The notes: generated by a model not told the origin, from the letters alone. Counted from the first letter of the stretch, positions 33,225 through 50,896 are shown. The stretch: 64,000 bases of DNA from Valencia hispanica (GCA_963556495.2 OY747723.1:10944501-11008500); one strand, 5' to 3'. A program made the numbers and translations.

Positions 33225-33927
33225 TACAGTGCCCTGACTCTTTGTCACCTAGCAACCACAAACCTCAGTTTATTTTATTGAGATTTTATATGATAGCCCT
33301 ACACAGTGTACAGCATAAATGTAAAGTGGGAAAAAAAGAACAATGTGTCTACAAATATCAATCTGTGATCGAAAACTAACACAGTACAATACCCTGAACA
33401 CACCGTCCCCACGTAGGGTGTTGGGAGCATTATGCTGTAAGGAAATGTATGCTATTTTTTCTATTATTCTTTGTAACAGCTCAAGCTTAATCAGACTGGC
33501 TAGAGTTTATAAGTCTCGCAACATATTATCAATTTGATTTAAGCCTAGACTTTCACTAGGCCATTCTAATACATGAAAATGCTTTGATCAAAACGATTCC
33601 ATTGTAATTGTAGCTGTGTGTTCAGAGTTCCAAACACTTTTAAAGTCTCTAACAGCTTTTACTTCCATCATCTTTGATTTAACTCCATCCATCCTCCCAC
33701 TGCATGATGCTTCCACCACCACGATTCACAGTGTGGATAGTGTATTCAGGATAGTGTACAGTGTCAAGTTTTCTGCCATACTGGACTTCCCAGAAGTTCA
33801 TTTGTTTATTTTCCTACTCACAAGTACACACTGTTAGAAAATCTGAATAAAGTGCATTGAAATTTGTGGTTATAGAATTACAAAATGCCTAACTGTTGAA
33901 AGGGTTTTTATACTTTTAAAAGGCATT
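33225..33927. mobile_element. Tc1-type MITE (decayed)
   Basis: The left end cagtgccctgactctttg, with accacaaacctcagttta following, and the mirrored right end (ttttaaaaggcattgta) have the familiar Tc1 terminus pattern. Short inner scraps of Tc1 coding text occur at about 33390-33440. No functional ORF. Confidence 0.6.
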
Positions 33928-33929
33928 GT

Positions 33930-35636
33930 ATGCCAAATCAAAATCTTGCATTTATGTATTTATAATGCTTTCTTATCAAGCAGAATTCAGTACATTACTT
34001 TGAGATATTTGCAATCGAGTGAAAATGCATCCAGAGTTGGAATTTTCAGAATCAGCTTTATTTTACTTTTTTTTTACTTTACCCAACGAGACATTTTGAA
34101 TATACATATATAGGGGGAGACATTTTTTTCAACATGTATATAATTTTTTTTATGTAAATATTTTGTGTAGTAATTTTTATATGGGCAGTGCTCAGGGTGG
34201 TATTAGTAAGGGAAAAAAAATAATATCACATATCTGAGTTGTACTCTGAACACGTTTTCTATTGCTTTAATGCATGTGCAGTCAATACAGAAGTGCTTCT
34301 AATTGTGTTGAGTAGTCGTCTCCTACTTGCTTCACATTTCCTGCGTTTTATTTATTTGAGAGTTGGCAGGAGGAGGATCTTGCCCAGACTGCCAGTGGTG
34401 CAGGAACTACCATCGTTCACATTTAAAGTTAACACAAAAAGGTACATACAATTCAGAAAAATCAAATCTATTTAAAAAAAGGTTTTTGCAAATCACTTTT
34501 TTTCTATGTAAACAATATAATCCAAAGAGATATGAATAGTTACTATTGTGCATCCTAAGGCATGGAATTTGTTACCTCATAACGTCTTTTTAGAGCCGTC
34601 GGCTGGCTGACCTTTCTGCAGCCCTGTGGTTAGACGTGACATTCAAGACATCAGTCTTGACATCAGCTGCTGTTCTCAGAGATTTCCAGAATTTAGCAAC
34701 AAGACGAAACCAACACAGACAAAATGAATTATTTCATTAGCTGCTGATCTGTCTCTTTAAAGCCTTAAATCCAAAACTTTAAAACTGTCCGCAGTAAACA
34801 GCAGAATGCCTCAAAAATCTACCTAAACTTGTGTTGTGAACAGATTTACAGATTAAAAATCATCCTACTCGATTTATCTGTTTTTGTCCCTGGAAAAAAG
34901 GGCTGATTTTTCTATGGAGGTTTTAACAGAGCTCCAGATCAATATCCCATGCAGTGCTAGTTTGTTGTGCAGAGATAGAAATGAATCAATAACATTACCT
35001 GGGATAAATCCAGTTTATTCTGATGATTATGGGGATTGATGGGGGTGGATTTTCTAAAACATGGATGATAAAAGACTTGATGGTGCTTAAACCGCAAAAC
35101 ACACATTTCTCTACAACGCCACAAATTCATACCAATAGCCAATTCCTATAGGAGAGAGAGACGCTGTCGTAGAATTGTATATTAGGGAACTCCTACTTTT
35201 AGAGCACTACTCATGTTTCTGAATAAAAGTGGTCTTGAATTTCAGAAACTGAAATAAATTTTTGTCTCATCCGCCAAGTGTTTAAATAAACCGTATAACG
35301 TGGATTTTGCCGCTAGCAGTTTCATTTGGTCAAGTATCACTTACAAGCTTTTGCTCCAAAGATTAAAAAAGGCAACACCCAAGTGTCCTACACTTCAACA
35401 AGGCAGATCCCAGAAAGAATGGTTAAAGATTTGTCTATATTTTTATTAATATTATTATTATTTTACTAAGTCATTTCCTAAATGTTCAATTCTACAAAAT
35501 TTTTTAAATAAACACAATTAATTTCTAGCCCCCCTGTGTTTACCACTATTTTCTATTATTCAAGCGTATTTGCTTGAAAGCAATACCCGACCAAAATAAG
35601 ATTTAAATATCAAATCTTGATAAGAATCCCATGGTT
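33930..35636. other. Intergenic, nothing recognised
   Basis: AT-rich DNA downstream of nr4a2 with long T and A runs. No exon, RNA gene or repeat ends could be supported. Confidence 0.5.
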
Positions 35637-35740
35637 TTCAATTCAATTCAGTTTATTTATACAGTCCCGATTAACAACAGATGTCTTCTCAAGGCACTTT
35701 ACAAGAAAGTCATTTCAATACAAACATCCATGATTTATTT
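35637..35740 (-). repeat. Repeat family A, 3'-end fragment
   Basis: It contains the tail (ttcaattcaattcagttt) and the segment acaacagatgtcttctcaag of family A in minus orientation, about 100 bases only. Confidence 0.7.
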
Positions 35741-35921
35741 ATTGATTTAGTCCTGCAATCTTTTACAATTTAATTTTATAATGTACCTAATAAAATAATT
35801 TTAATGTGTACTCCATTTTCTATAAATCCACATTTAGATACATTAGGATTTTATGAACGTTTGCAAACCTGAAGGACGCAGTTTGGTATGTTTACCCATA
35901 AAAAGACATAGATGCTAAGTC

Positions 35922-36185
35922 CTATGTGAGATCCATAAATGGAGTGGGCACCAGAAACAGTTTGTTCTGGGGGATCTTGAAGCCCTCAGGCTGGCTGTGA
36001 CCACACAGCAGCATCTTGTATTTGATTTCAAGTGGCCTGCCGTTTGGGTTTTCCTGCAGACTTTGATCTCTGCAGCCATCCAGCTTCAAGACAGCTTAAC
36101 CCTTATCGGTTTCAGGCCAGAGCCCATGAGCATCGAAGCCAACCGCTGAGGGATTTATAGGCAGGCTCCATTCCCCCTGGATATT
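35922..36185 (-). pseudogene. Unidentified coding-like fragment with one internal stop
   Basis: One minus-strand frame reads like the end of a real protein. After an acceptor-like ATATCCAG it gives about 28 residues (GEWSLPINPSAVGF, then DAHGLWPETDKG). A TAA follows at 36096-36098. Then come 57 more residues in the same frame (LKLDGCRDQSLQENPNGRP through IPQNKLFLVPTPFMDLT) to a TAG at 35922-35924. Composition and codon use look protein-coding. I could not name the family. It may be the last exon of a dead gene or a processed fragment. No partner exon was found between here and 45 kb. Confidence 0.4.
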
Positions 36186-36785
36186 TTCATCATGTAATCC
36201 ATTGTAGATTATTACAGATTAACTCATCTGATATTTCAGTTGTTATTAATATGAAAGAAAACTTCCCATTAGGAACATCTGCATGCTGAAGCCACAGGTT
36301 TTCAAGGTAATAACAGTGTCTGTTCAGATAAAACTCACTCAGTAAAGGAAACAATCCATTATTCTCCGGAGAAACTGAAGAACAGGTTCTCAGGTATATG
36401 ACTAAAGAAAAAGAAGCTTTATGAAATACAGACAATGTTGTGTTCCCAACCCTGAACCCTTTATTCTTTGTTCTTATTTGACAAAAATTGCACCTAATTT
36501 TACTTGTTTCATGATGAATTATATGGTTTATTGAATGGGTTTGTCTTTTACTTATGCTGAGTTCACATTTGAAGAGTGGATTGATGGTATGCAGGTAAGA
36601 ATGCAAAGAATTTGTCCCCAGAGACCTTTTTAACGGCTAAATCCTTGGAAGATGTGCTTGACATTCAACAGTTCAGCGCCTGAATATCCATGATTTTTAC
36701 AGATTAAGACTGATTCAAGGATGATTTCATTTCCCAAGGTGAGCTTCTTCCATTTCTTATCCAAAATGATAAAGTCTTAAAGTAA
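36186..36785. other. Intergenic, nothing recognised
   Basis: An open minus-strand frame spans 36190-36606, but its composition is AT-driven and it has no recognisable domain, so it is not called a gene. Confidence 0.45.
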
Positions 36786-36789
36786 TGTA

Positions 36790-38460
36790 AAAAAAAAAAA
36801 AAAGGAATTTGCCCCTTCACAAATTTATGTCACTAATAAAAGTTTTAGGTCATCAAACATATTTTAATATCAGATATTGATAATTAGAAATACAAAATGT
36901 GATTCTTGAGCTTCCTATTTGTGTTGAGATATTCTGGCCCACACTTCTCTCAAAAGTGTTGTCATTCTGCCACATTAGAGAGTTTTTTAAGTTAATGCCA
37001 CAGCATCTTAGTGTGATTTAATTTTCTACCTTGACTTGACCACTCCAAAACCTTCGTTTTCTCTGTTGAGCCATTCAGAGGTGGACTTCCTGGTGTGCTT
37101 CTGATTGTACAGCTGCATAAACCCGTATTTTAGAGCTTATGGTCACAAACAGATGGTTGGACATTGTTCTTAAAAATTTCCTGTGAATAGACAAAAATAA
37201 TGGTTTCATCAATTACCACAGGTTTTCAAAGTTCTAAAGCAGCAATGCCACATAAATCATACTAACACCACCCTGTTTGAATGTATGATGTTGTTTTTCT
37301 GATATTCCTTAACAGTAAAATCAAGTCTAGCCTTGTCACTTTGCTGAATATTTTCTTGAGGCATCAGCAAAATCCTGTTTTGACTGATTAGACAGGTGTT
37401 TTTGTTCTTTTTAGTCAGAGATGCTTTTTGGCCTTGGAACTAGGGCTGGGCAATACATCGATAATAAAAATTGGATTATTGAATATATATATTGAATTTT
37501 CTGTTTTAAGACTAAACTTTTTTGAATATCGGAAAAAAAAATTGTCACCAATGCATCTCTTGGGTTTCCAAAGTTCAAAATTATGTAAGCCCACCCAAAT
37601 CCCTTCCATCTTGTTTTAAAGGTGTGTTTTACAGCGTGTCTTTATTTGGACTTTAAATTCAGGTAAACTCAGAAAAGGGATGATTGAAATAAAAGCTAGT
37701 TAAAAAAATATTTTGTGTCATTTGTAATTTATTTTTAAGAATAGAAAGGGAGAAACAAAATCGATTCACATCAAAAAGTCAAATTGATGACATGTTCAAC
37801 TCTTGAAAATAAATCTTTATATGAAAACCTTCTGACATCTTCAAATAGTACCAGGGAATGTTAAATATTGACAAAAATAGAGAATATTGTTACGATAGAT
37901 TTTTTTTTAATATCACTCTGCCCTACCTGCAACATGATTTTTGCTCTATTTTTCTTTCATTCTTATTGAACTTTGACCGTAACTTAGTAAAGTAAGACCT
38001 CCAGTGCCTTAGATGGTGTTCTGGAGGATTTTGTTAGCTCCAGGATAAGTCATTGTTGTGTTCTTGGAGTAATTTAGGTAAGCTGGCCTTTCCTGGGAAG
38101 GTTCACCACCGTTCCATTTTTTTCTCCATTTGTAAATCATGTGTCTCACTGGGGTTCTCCGGTATCCCAAACCCTTAGAAAATATTTTGTAACCCCTTCT
38201 AGGATGACAGATTTGGAGTTGGGGCACGATGTGTTGCTTTTTAAAATCGTCTAGGTTACTTCATGTTGCCACACAGGTTCTACTGACGGGATTAATTGAT
38301 TTAGCAGTAATCAGGCCTGATTAATAGGTGTGGCAACTGAAATTTAACTCAGGTTTCCATTAAATGTTAATTATAGTTAATTCATGTTTAAACAAGGGGA
38401 GAAATAATTTTTAAACAAAGGGCCAGGTTGGGTTGGATGTTTCCCCCCCTTAAGTAGTTA
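36790..38460 (-). mobile_element. Old Tc1/mariner-type element, interrupted
   Basis: Segments such as 'ttctggaggattttgttag' and 'gtatcccaaacccttagaa' (37980-38230), and the tail gagaaataatttttaaac, resemble a widespread old vertebrate DNA-transposon family. The copy is split by the MITE at 37442-37924. The ends are approximate. Confidence 0.4.
37442..37924. mobile_element. AGGGCTGGGC-type MITE
   Basis: The left end agggctgggcaatacatcg is mirrored by the right end (reverse complement agggcagagtgatatt). The interior has the ATCG/AATATATAT text typical of this abundant fish MITE. Confidence 0.65.
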
Positions 38461-39119
38461 AAATGATAAATGGAATACACATTTTTCTGTCTATCCAAGT
38501 TATCATAGTCTTATATTAATATCTGAGTTATGATCTGAAAATTTAGTTTGAAATAAAAAAAAACAAAAACAGAAAAAAATATCTAAGATGCCAGATACCT
38601 TTTTATATCACTGCATATGCTGTAATTTTGTTCTGAACCTGGATATTTCTATCCTTTCTTGAAGATTCATGTGAAGATTTGTTTTCAAATGACATCTCAG
38701 TATAATTCTACAAAGCCTTATAAAAAAACATAAGGAAGATGAGAAATCCCTTAAACAGTGTCTTTGCTTAGGAAAAGCGATCAGTGGGTTCCTTTTAGAA
38801 TCCACTTAGCAACTCTCTCTTTAAACTGACAGTAAATGAAATGGATTAAGAACGTCTTATTGTTTATGCAGGAAAACCTTCAGGGAGTGCTTCATCTGAA
38901 ATTAACATTCTGTTTTTAATAGGACAAACAGACAAAATAACAGAGACAAACCTGACAAACAACGCATTAATTATTGACTATATCCCTCTAAGGGTGTTTA
39001 ACAGAGTACTATTTACTAATAGGAAGCTAAGGGATTATCTTAGTACAACATTTCATCATGTACTCAAATGTAGTAAAAAGAGTGTTTTGGCTACCAACAA
39101 TTAAAGGTCGTTTAAGCAA

Positions 39120-39630
39120 TCAACATCTGGAGAAACACCTCACAGGTGTGTGTGACACGGCAGAGAAACATCAGCAGTGACCTCAGGGAGGTCCTTGTTG
39201 CTGCCCATCAATCTAAGAAGGGTTATGAGACTATTTCCAACCTATTTAAAGGCCATTATTCTCCAGAGAGAAAGCTTATTTTCAAGTGAAATGTTGCATC
39301 TCAATGAATCTATGAGTTTAGGGACAATGTCCTGTCACCAGAGGTATTTTGGAAAAAAACAAACACTATATCTGCACAAAACCTACTGTCAAGCATAGTG
39401 GTGGAGGAGTCATAATGGTGGCATGTTTTGTAGCCACAGAACTTAAAAAGCCATGAACCTTTCTGTGTACCAAATTATTCTAGAATTCAATGGGAGGTCC
39501 TGTGTCCAGAAGGTGGCACTTCATGGTTACTGGTTTTATTCTGATGTTGGATTATGTTCGCCCCTTTTTTCAGATTGACAACTCAAAAAAACTGACCAAA
39601 CCCCAAGAACTCCAATGTCAGACTCCACCG
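39120..39630 (+). mobile_element. Tc1-like fragment
   Basis: It carries decayed transposase text (ctactgtcaagcatagtggt and ggaggagtcataatggtgg). The head of repeat family A follows it directly, so the family A copy probably inserted into or beside this element. Confidence 0.55.
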
Positions 39631-39633
39631 GCC

Positions 39634-40135
39634 TCAGTTCAATTCAATTCAGTTTATTTATATAGTGCCGATTCACAACAGATGTCATCTCAAGGCACTT
39701 AACAAGAAGTCATTTCAATACATTTATACAAACATTCCAATCATTAAAAAAAATTACTATTTAAGGAATCCCAGCAGATTGCATCAGTTATTGGTGTGAG
39801 GTTGGGCCCCGTTGATGCAGACTTTCCAACCACAGCAATCCTTCAGCAATCCCTCATACTGAGCAAGCATGTAGCGACAGTGGAGAGGAAAAACTCCCCT
39901 TTAACAGGAAGAAACCTCCAACAGAACCAGGCTCAGTAGGAGCGGCCATCTGCCACGACTGTCTGGGGGTTTGAGAAGACAGAGCAGAAACACAGTAGGA
40001 ACAGAAGATCTGATATAAGAGAACTTTCTATGTTACAGAAAAGTAAAAAGTTGATAACATGACACGGTGGATGTTCAGTTACTGGGAGCATCATCCCAGT
40101 CGATGCCCCCCGTCCAACAGGGCATTGCAGCCAAG
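39634..40135 (-). repeat. Repeat family A, long copy (minus)
   Basis: About 500 bases. Its tail (ttcaattcaattcagttta) is at the low-coordinate end. Shared blocks include ggaggtttcttcctgttaaa and actgtcactacatgcttgct (here in reverse complement and slightly varied). Its inverted partner is at 43683-44170. Confidence 0.75.
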
Positions 40136-40244
40136 CAGGATACCAGACCAGTTAGCAGGTTAATTGCTAAAGTTCATGGCAGACAGAAAATTAAAAAAGA
40201 CAAGCATGACTTATAATGAAAGCGGGAAGAAGAAAGTTCTTTGG

Positions 40245-40640
40245 TCTAAAATAATTTTGGTGTATGATGTACGCTTACAATTCTTCTGAATGAACCTCAG
40301 GAGTTCAACAACAGATTAGACCAAAATGCAAATGTTTGGAAAAACCCAAACACAGTAAATTGGCATGAATACCTTATACCAACTGTGAAGCATGAGGGTG
40401 GAGAGATAATTATTTGGGCTTGTTTACAACATTTAATTGAGTGAGTCAACCCAGAAACTCCACTGCATACCAATGTATTCAATGAGTCAAATGGAATGCC
40501 ATCTGTCTGATAGCTGAAGCTGGGCCCAAATCAGGTCATTGGCAGGACAATGAGCAGCAAATTTACAGGAAAATGGTTCAAAGACAAAAGAATCCAAGTT
40601 TGCAATAGTCAAAGTCAGGCCGAGAGTTATTGGTGTTATG
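40245..40640 (+). mobile_element. Tc1-like fragment
   Basis: Words such as accaactgtgaagcatgagg plus gtggagagataattatttgg correspond to the degenerate KHGGG segment. Later aaatcaggtcattggcagga corresponds to the QQD region, as in the copy at 7660-8330. Not coding. Confidence 0.55.
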
Positions 40641-40649
40641 GATGGGTTC

Positions 40650-42330
40650 ATTGGTATGTTTTAGAACATGACAAAGACCAGATGATTTTTAACATGTGCT
40701 GATACATAGAGTCCAATAATTTAAATAGGTTGCACCTTAGAAATCATCATCAATCATCGTCTCATCTGGAATTAGTACCTTTATCTTTAAATCTGTTACT
40801 ACACAAATATACTGAGCAATTAAGACTTATGTTTAAACTCAAGAAAAACTGCAGTAAGAAATACTTTGTTTCCAGCCTGGGAGAGATGTAGGTGAAAAAC
40901 AATTGTTGGACCACCAGCATTCCAGAAAAAGACCTTTGCTATCTGTTGATCACAATCCATCTCTTTTCTTTCTTTAAAAATATGATTGGTGTTATTTGAA
41001 GAGGAGTTAAAGGCTTAGGCTGGTTTGAGGATTATGAGGATGTCAGCCATCAGAGATGATGGCCTGGTGAGATGTCTGCTGTGAATTTCAGTCAGCCATG
41101 ATGGACAGGAAAAGTTCACAAAGACTTCACTTCACTGTAGCACCAAATATTCTAAATCGCAGCAGAAAATGGAACAATGCTGCCATTATAAACATGAACA
41201 CAAATCTAAATCTGTTTTGAACCCGGTTGCTCTTTAATAATCAGCAGGAAAAGGACCCCTTTAAAGATTCCAAGAAAAACCTCAGAGCATAAATAGAAGG
41301 GAGATTAACTTCTTCCCCTCTGTTTCATCCTGATTTTTTCCGGTTTCCTCTTAAAGGTAATGTACAAAGATGATGTGCTGGATTTTCCAGCTGGCTTTAG
41401 TTTCAGGATTCGGATTGTCCCTCTCTGGATTACAGCAACCGTGTACAGAGGAACAAGAGAAACTGACTGTGACTGAGCAAAACATGATACATAATTTTAG
41501 ATTTGTGCTTTCTCCTGTTTATCTCACCTGGTGGAAGTTCATAAAGGGTGTCTGGATTTTACTTATTCTTTCTTACTTTCTTCCTTGGCCATTCTAAAAA
41601 ATATTTTTTATAAATTCAAGCTTAACTTTTTTTTTTTTACTATGATTGAAAGAATGGTGGAACATAGATATTGAAGTCTATAAATCTGGTTCTGTACCTC
41701 TGACATGAAATATGTTTAGGAACCTGGACCACAATTTATGGATCCTAATTAATAATGAATATGCTTGTAAACTAAAAAAGTCAGGAGGCAGCCACATGAA
41801 GAACACGAGACACAAGCGTTAGTGATCAGCACTCCATCTAGTGATTATAAAGTGAATTACATGACAAAAAAAACGGTGATTTGAATATTTGCATTTTAAA
41901 AAATTAGATGTTTCTTGGGCACATACTTAGTTGTGAAGATACATATTTTTTTATAGCTCTGAATCTTTTATGACAGATGCAAAAAATATTACATTTAGTC
42001 TGAAAAATAGATGTATCCTCCCCTCATATTACTGATATTTTTAATGTAATTCACAGATGTATATGTTTGACATACTGGTATATTATGGAACCTCAATGAA
42101 GCTCCAAATCTTTTATAACTTTATTCTCAATTTACCAATCACATTTTTGTCAGTTTATGCTCCGCTTTCACTGTTTTGACCGCATTCTGGGTTGACATCA
42201 TGGTCTAAATGCACAAAGTAAAAATTAGTTCAAGGCATCACCTTTTTTAGGTTCTTAATGTTCCTAATGTAGCACTTTTTTCTATTTTTTAAATCAGATT
42301 TGGTTGTATCTCTGAGGCCATATTGTTTAT
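40650..42330. other. Intergenic stretch with one weak small ORF
   Basis: Nothing is firmly recognised. At 41370-41597 (plus) a 75-codon frame starts MMCWIFQLALVSGFGLSLSG, which looks like a signal peptide. It follows a cataaatag TATA-like word about 85 bases upstream. Its downstream half is AT-driven and no splice partner was identified, so I do not call a gene. Confidence 0.4.
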
Positions 42331-42331
42331 G

Positions 42332-42384
42332 ACTAAATTGTAAAATTACTTTGCTACCGTAGCAAAGTAATTTTACAATTTAGT
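42332..42384. repeat. Perfect 25-bp palindrome, 3-base spacer
   Basis: Positions 42332-42356 (ending actttgcta) and 42360-42384 (starting tagcaaagt) are exact reverse complements, separated by ccg. The arms are AT-rich. No known element ends match. Confidence 0.95.
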
Positions 42385-42584
42385 AATTTTTTATTATCTT
42401 TGTGAGTTCTCTAAAATAAGCTCATGCTAATATACATTTAGTATCATCTGCTACAATGGCTGAAGCCCCAGTGTTTAACAAATAGCCATGGCAACTTAAA
42501 AGAAAGTGGTTTGCCCAAACAGATTTAAATTGTATTACCAGTGCTCTATGCAGAAGTAAGTCCATGAGGCAGACACTCTGTCTA

Positions 42585-43678
42585 CTTTTAATGTACACCC
42601 AGCACCCCATCTTGACAGAAAAAAACTGAAATGTAGACATTTTTGCAAATTTATGAAAAAAGAAAAACTGAAATATCGCATGATCATAAGTATTCAGACC
42701 TTTTGCTCAGTATTGAGTAGAAGCACCCTTTTGAGCTAGTACAGCCATGACTCTTCTTGGAAATGATGCAACAAGTTTTTCACTCCTGGATTTGGGGATC
42801 CTCTACCATTCTTCCTTGCAGATCCTCCCCAGTTCTGTCAGGTTTGATGGTGAACGTTGGTGGACAGCCATTTTCAAGTCTCTCCAGAGATGCTCAATTG
42901 GGTTTAGGTCAGGGCTCTAGCTGCGCAGTCAAGAACTTTGGTCACAGAATTGTTCCGAAGTCACTCTGCCACAAAGCCCCAACTGGTGGAGGGCTGCAGT
43001 GATAGTTGACTTTGTGGAACTTTCTCCCATCTCTCTACTGCATCTCTGGAGCTCAGCCACAGTGATCTTTGGGTTCTTCTTTATTTCTCTCACCAAGGCT
43101 CTTCTCCCACATTTGCTTGCTTTGGCTGGACGGCCAGGTCTAGGAAGAGTTATGGTTGTCCCAAACTTCTTCCATTTGAGGATTATGGAGGTCGCTGTGC
43201 TCGTAGGAACATTGAGTGCTGCAGAGATTCTTTTGTAACTTCGGCTATCTCTGAGCCCCTTGGGCAGTTCCTTTAACCTCATGATTCTCATTTGCTCTGA
43301 CATGCACTGTGAGCTGTAAAGTCTTATATAGACAGGTGTGTGCCTTTCCTAATCAAGTCCAATCAGTTTACATAAACACAGCTGGACTCCAATAAAGGAG
43401 CAGAACCATCTCAGGGAGGACCATAAGAAATGGACAGCATGTGAGTTAAATTTGAGTGTCACTGCAAAGGGCCTGAATACTTAAGGTCATGTGATATTTC
43501 AGTTTTTCTTTTTTAATAAATTTGCAAAAAATGTTTACATTTCTGGGTATTTTCTGTGAAGATAGGTACTGAGTATACATTAATAAGAAATAAAATGAAC
43601 TTTTTTATTTTAGCAAATGGCTGCATTGAAACAATGAGACACAAATTTAAAGGGGTCTGAATACTTTACGTACTTAAT
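42585..43678 (-). mobile_element. Internally deleted Tc1-like transposon
   Basis: Diverged inverted repeats of about 100 bases (aaaaagaaaaactgaaatat at 42657-42677 and atatttcagtttttc at 43495) surround transposase remnants. The right end reaches 'ggggtctgaatactttacg'. The left terminus is missing its outermost part. The coding region lacks its catalytic middle. Confidence 0.8.
42929..43303 (-). pseudogene. Tc1 transposase N-terminal (paired-type HTH) remnant
   Basis: About 110 residues from MSEQMRIMRLKELPKGLRDS through the two helix-turn-helix DNA-binding units. The linker motif GRPAK sits in PRPGRPAKASK. After LHQLGLCGR the frame runs into C-terminal sequence through a deletion of the DDE catalytic domain. 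Recognisable [12 protein letters not shown] text follows at 42890-42920. Not functional. Confidence 0.75.
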
Positions 43679-43682
43679 GTAC

Positions 43683-44170
43683 AATGCCCTGTTGGATGGG
43701 GGGCGTCGAATGGGATGATGGTCTCAGTGGCTGAACATCCCCGGTGTCTTGTTATCAACTTTTTACTTTCTTTAACATAGAAAGTGCTCCTATATCAGAT
43801 CCTCTGTTCTTTCTGTGTCTCTGCTCTGTCTTCTCGAACCCCCAGACGGTCGTGGCAGATGCCCCTCGTATTGAGCCAGGTTCTGCTGGAGGTTTCTTCC
43901 TGTTAAATGAGAGTTTTTCCTCTCCACTGTCACTACATGCTTGCTCAGTATGAGGGATTGCTGTGGTTGGAAGTCTGCATCAACGGGACGCAACCTCAAA
44001 TCAATGATTCAATGCAATCTAGTGGGATTCCTTGAATAGGAAACTAATTAAAACGTTGAACTAACTGGAGTGTTTGTATTATTGTATTGAAATGACTTTT
44101 CTTGTAAAGTGCCTTGAGATGACATCTGTTGTGAATCTGCGCTATATAAATAAACTGAATTGAATTAAAT
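43683..44170 (+). repeat. Repeat family A, long copy (plus)
   Basis: It runs from ccctgttggatggggggcg to the tail 'ctatataaataaactgaat' followed by ttgaa repeats. It is the most complete copy in the window and lies inverted relative to 39634-40135. Confidence 0.75.
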
Positions 44171-44204
44171 TGAAACAACTGCTATACATTTCGAAATGAC
44201 TACA

Positions 44205-44960
44205 TGTTTGCTGTAAAACAAACTCTGAACTCATCGTCCCTACAGTAAAATATGGAGGTGGCAGTATCCTTTGGGATGCTTTAAATGTTGTTTACAGTAT
44301 ATAAGATTAGTGGAGAGTCTAAATATTGAAGAGTTTGGAATTACAAATGGCAAAATGTAGTCGAGACTCACTAAAAACACCCCATCAAAAAGCCTTTGAA
44401 TGTAGTAACGATTTATAAGCTACAAATCAGATCCCAACCAGCCAATGAACTGAACATGCACATAACGTTAGAGAATTCCTTCAGGAGACAGCTGACAAAA
44501 AGGGTCTGTATTCTTTTCTTTGTAGGACCGTCCAAGCTGTGTCACCCTGGGCAAAAAGCCAAATAGGTCCAGTCAAAAACAGAACTGAAATAAAATTGAA
44601 AATCTGTAGCAAGACTTGAACACAGATGTTACCATATGCTCTCAATCCAATCTGACGGAGCCTGAGCCGTTTTGCAAAGAAAAAAAATGTCAAAACTTGC
44701 AGTCAGAATTACAGTGAAAGACGGTTTGATAAAGTATTGATTTAGTGCAGCTGAACACACATGCACGACACAAATTTGTATGAACTCAATGAAAACCACG
44801 TATCACAAGCATCTCCGCCGTGTGATACTGCCACCACTGTGTTTTGTTGTAGGGATGTGTTCAGGGTTCAGTTTGGTCCCATAGATTTCTAAAACCTTTT
44901 ATCACATAAAATCCTAATTAAACACATTGGGGTGTATAGTTGTAATGTGATAAAATATGT
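44205..44960. mobile_element. Tc1-like fragments
   Basis: The word tccctacagtaaaatatgga plus ggtggcagtatcctttggg is plus-oriented Tc1 text. At 44810-44850 atactgccaccactgtgtt is the same region in the opposite orientation. At least two broken copies abut upstream of the tubulin promoter. Confidence 0.5.
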
Positions 44961-45118
44961 ATATTATTATCTGCAGCTTAAACAGTTTGCTCCTAAGCCC
45001 AATTTTACTTTGAAATGTGAATGTTTTTACCTCACATTGTATATTGAAAAGAAACCAGGAAGCTTTAAAGAAAGTTGCAGCTGTTGCTGGCTCCACCTCC
45101 TCCACCCTCTTCTGCAGC

Positions 45119-45126
45119 TATATAAA
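45119..45126 (+). promoter_or_regulatory. Alpha-tubulin TATA box
   Basis: TATATAAAG lies 139 bases before the ATG, implying a start near 45150 and a leader of about 110 bases that ends exactly at the ATG/intron boundary. Confidence 0.7.
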
Positions 45127-45215
45127 GGATTCACCATCCCATCCGGGCAGGACTTCACTCACAGAGATCTCATTAAGGTTGCATTGTGAGAACCAGCCCG
45201 TCTGAACTTCTTCTA

Positions 45216-45240
45216 CCCCCCCCCCAGCCCCCCCCCCCCC
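45216..45240 (+). repeat. Poly-C tract in alpha-tubulin 5'UTR
   Basis: C10, then AG, then C13, ending 17 bases before the ATG. Homopolymer length may be a sequencing approximation. A pyrimidine-rich leader could bear on translation control, but that is inference. Confidence 0.8.
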
Positions 45241-45257
45241 AACAAAAGGACAAGAAA

Positions 45258-50715
<5,458 letters not shown>

Positions 50716-50850
50716 AATGAGATATTTTGGAGAAACCTAACTCATACACTGAATGAGTACTGACAACGGTTAATGGTGGTTTGCAGATCAATTATTATAC
50801 ACTGAAGAATGTCCGTTTTAACAAGCTAAATCCCATGGTGTTTGGTTTTA

Positions 50851-50896
50851 AATAAAAACTAACTCCCAAGCAACAGAAAATCTATTTTCTAATAAA
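50851..50896 (+). terminator. Alpha-tubulin poly(A) signals
   Basis: AATAAA occurs at 50851-50856 and again at 50891-50896, 136 and 176 bases after the stop, giving a short 3'UTR. Confidence 0.7.

Noticed and set aside
36190..36606. 138-codon minus-strand frame next to the orphan fragment
   Set aside because: AT-rich composition, no domain and no splice signals that would join it to the fragment in phase.
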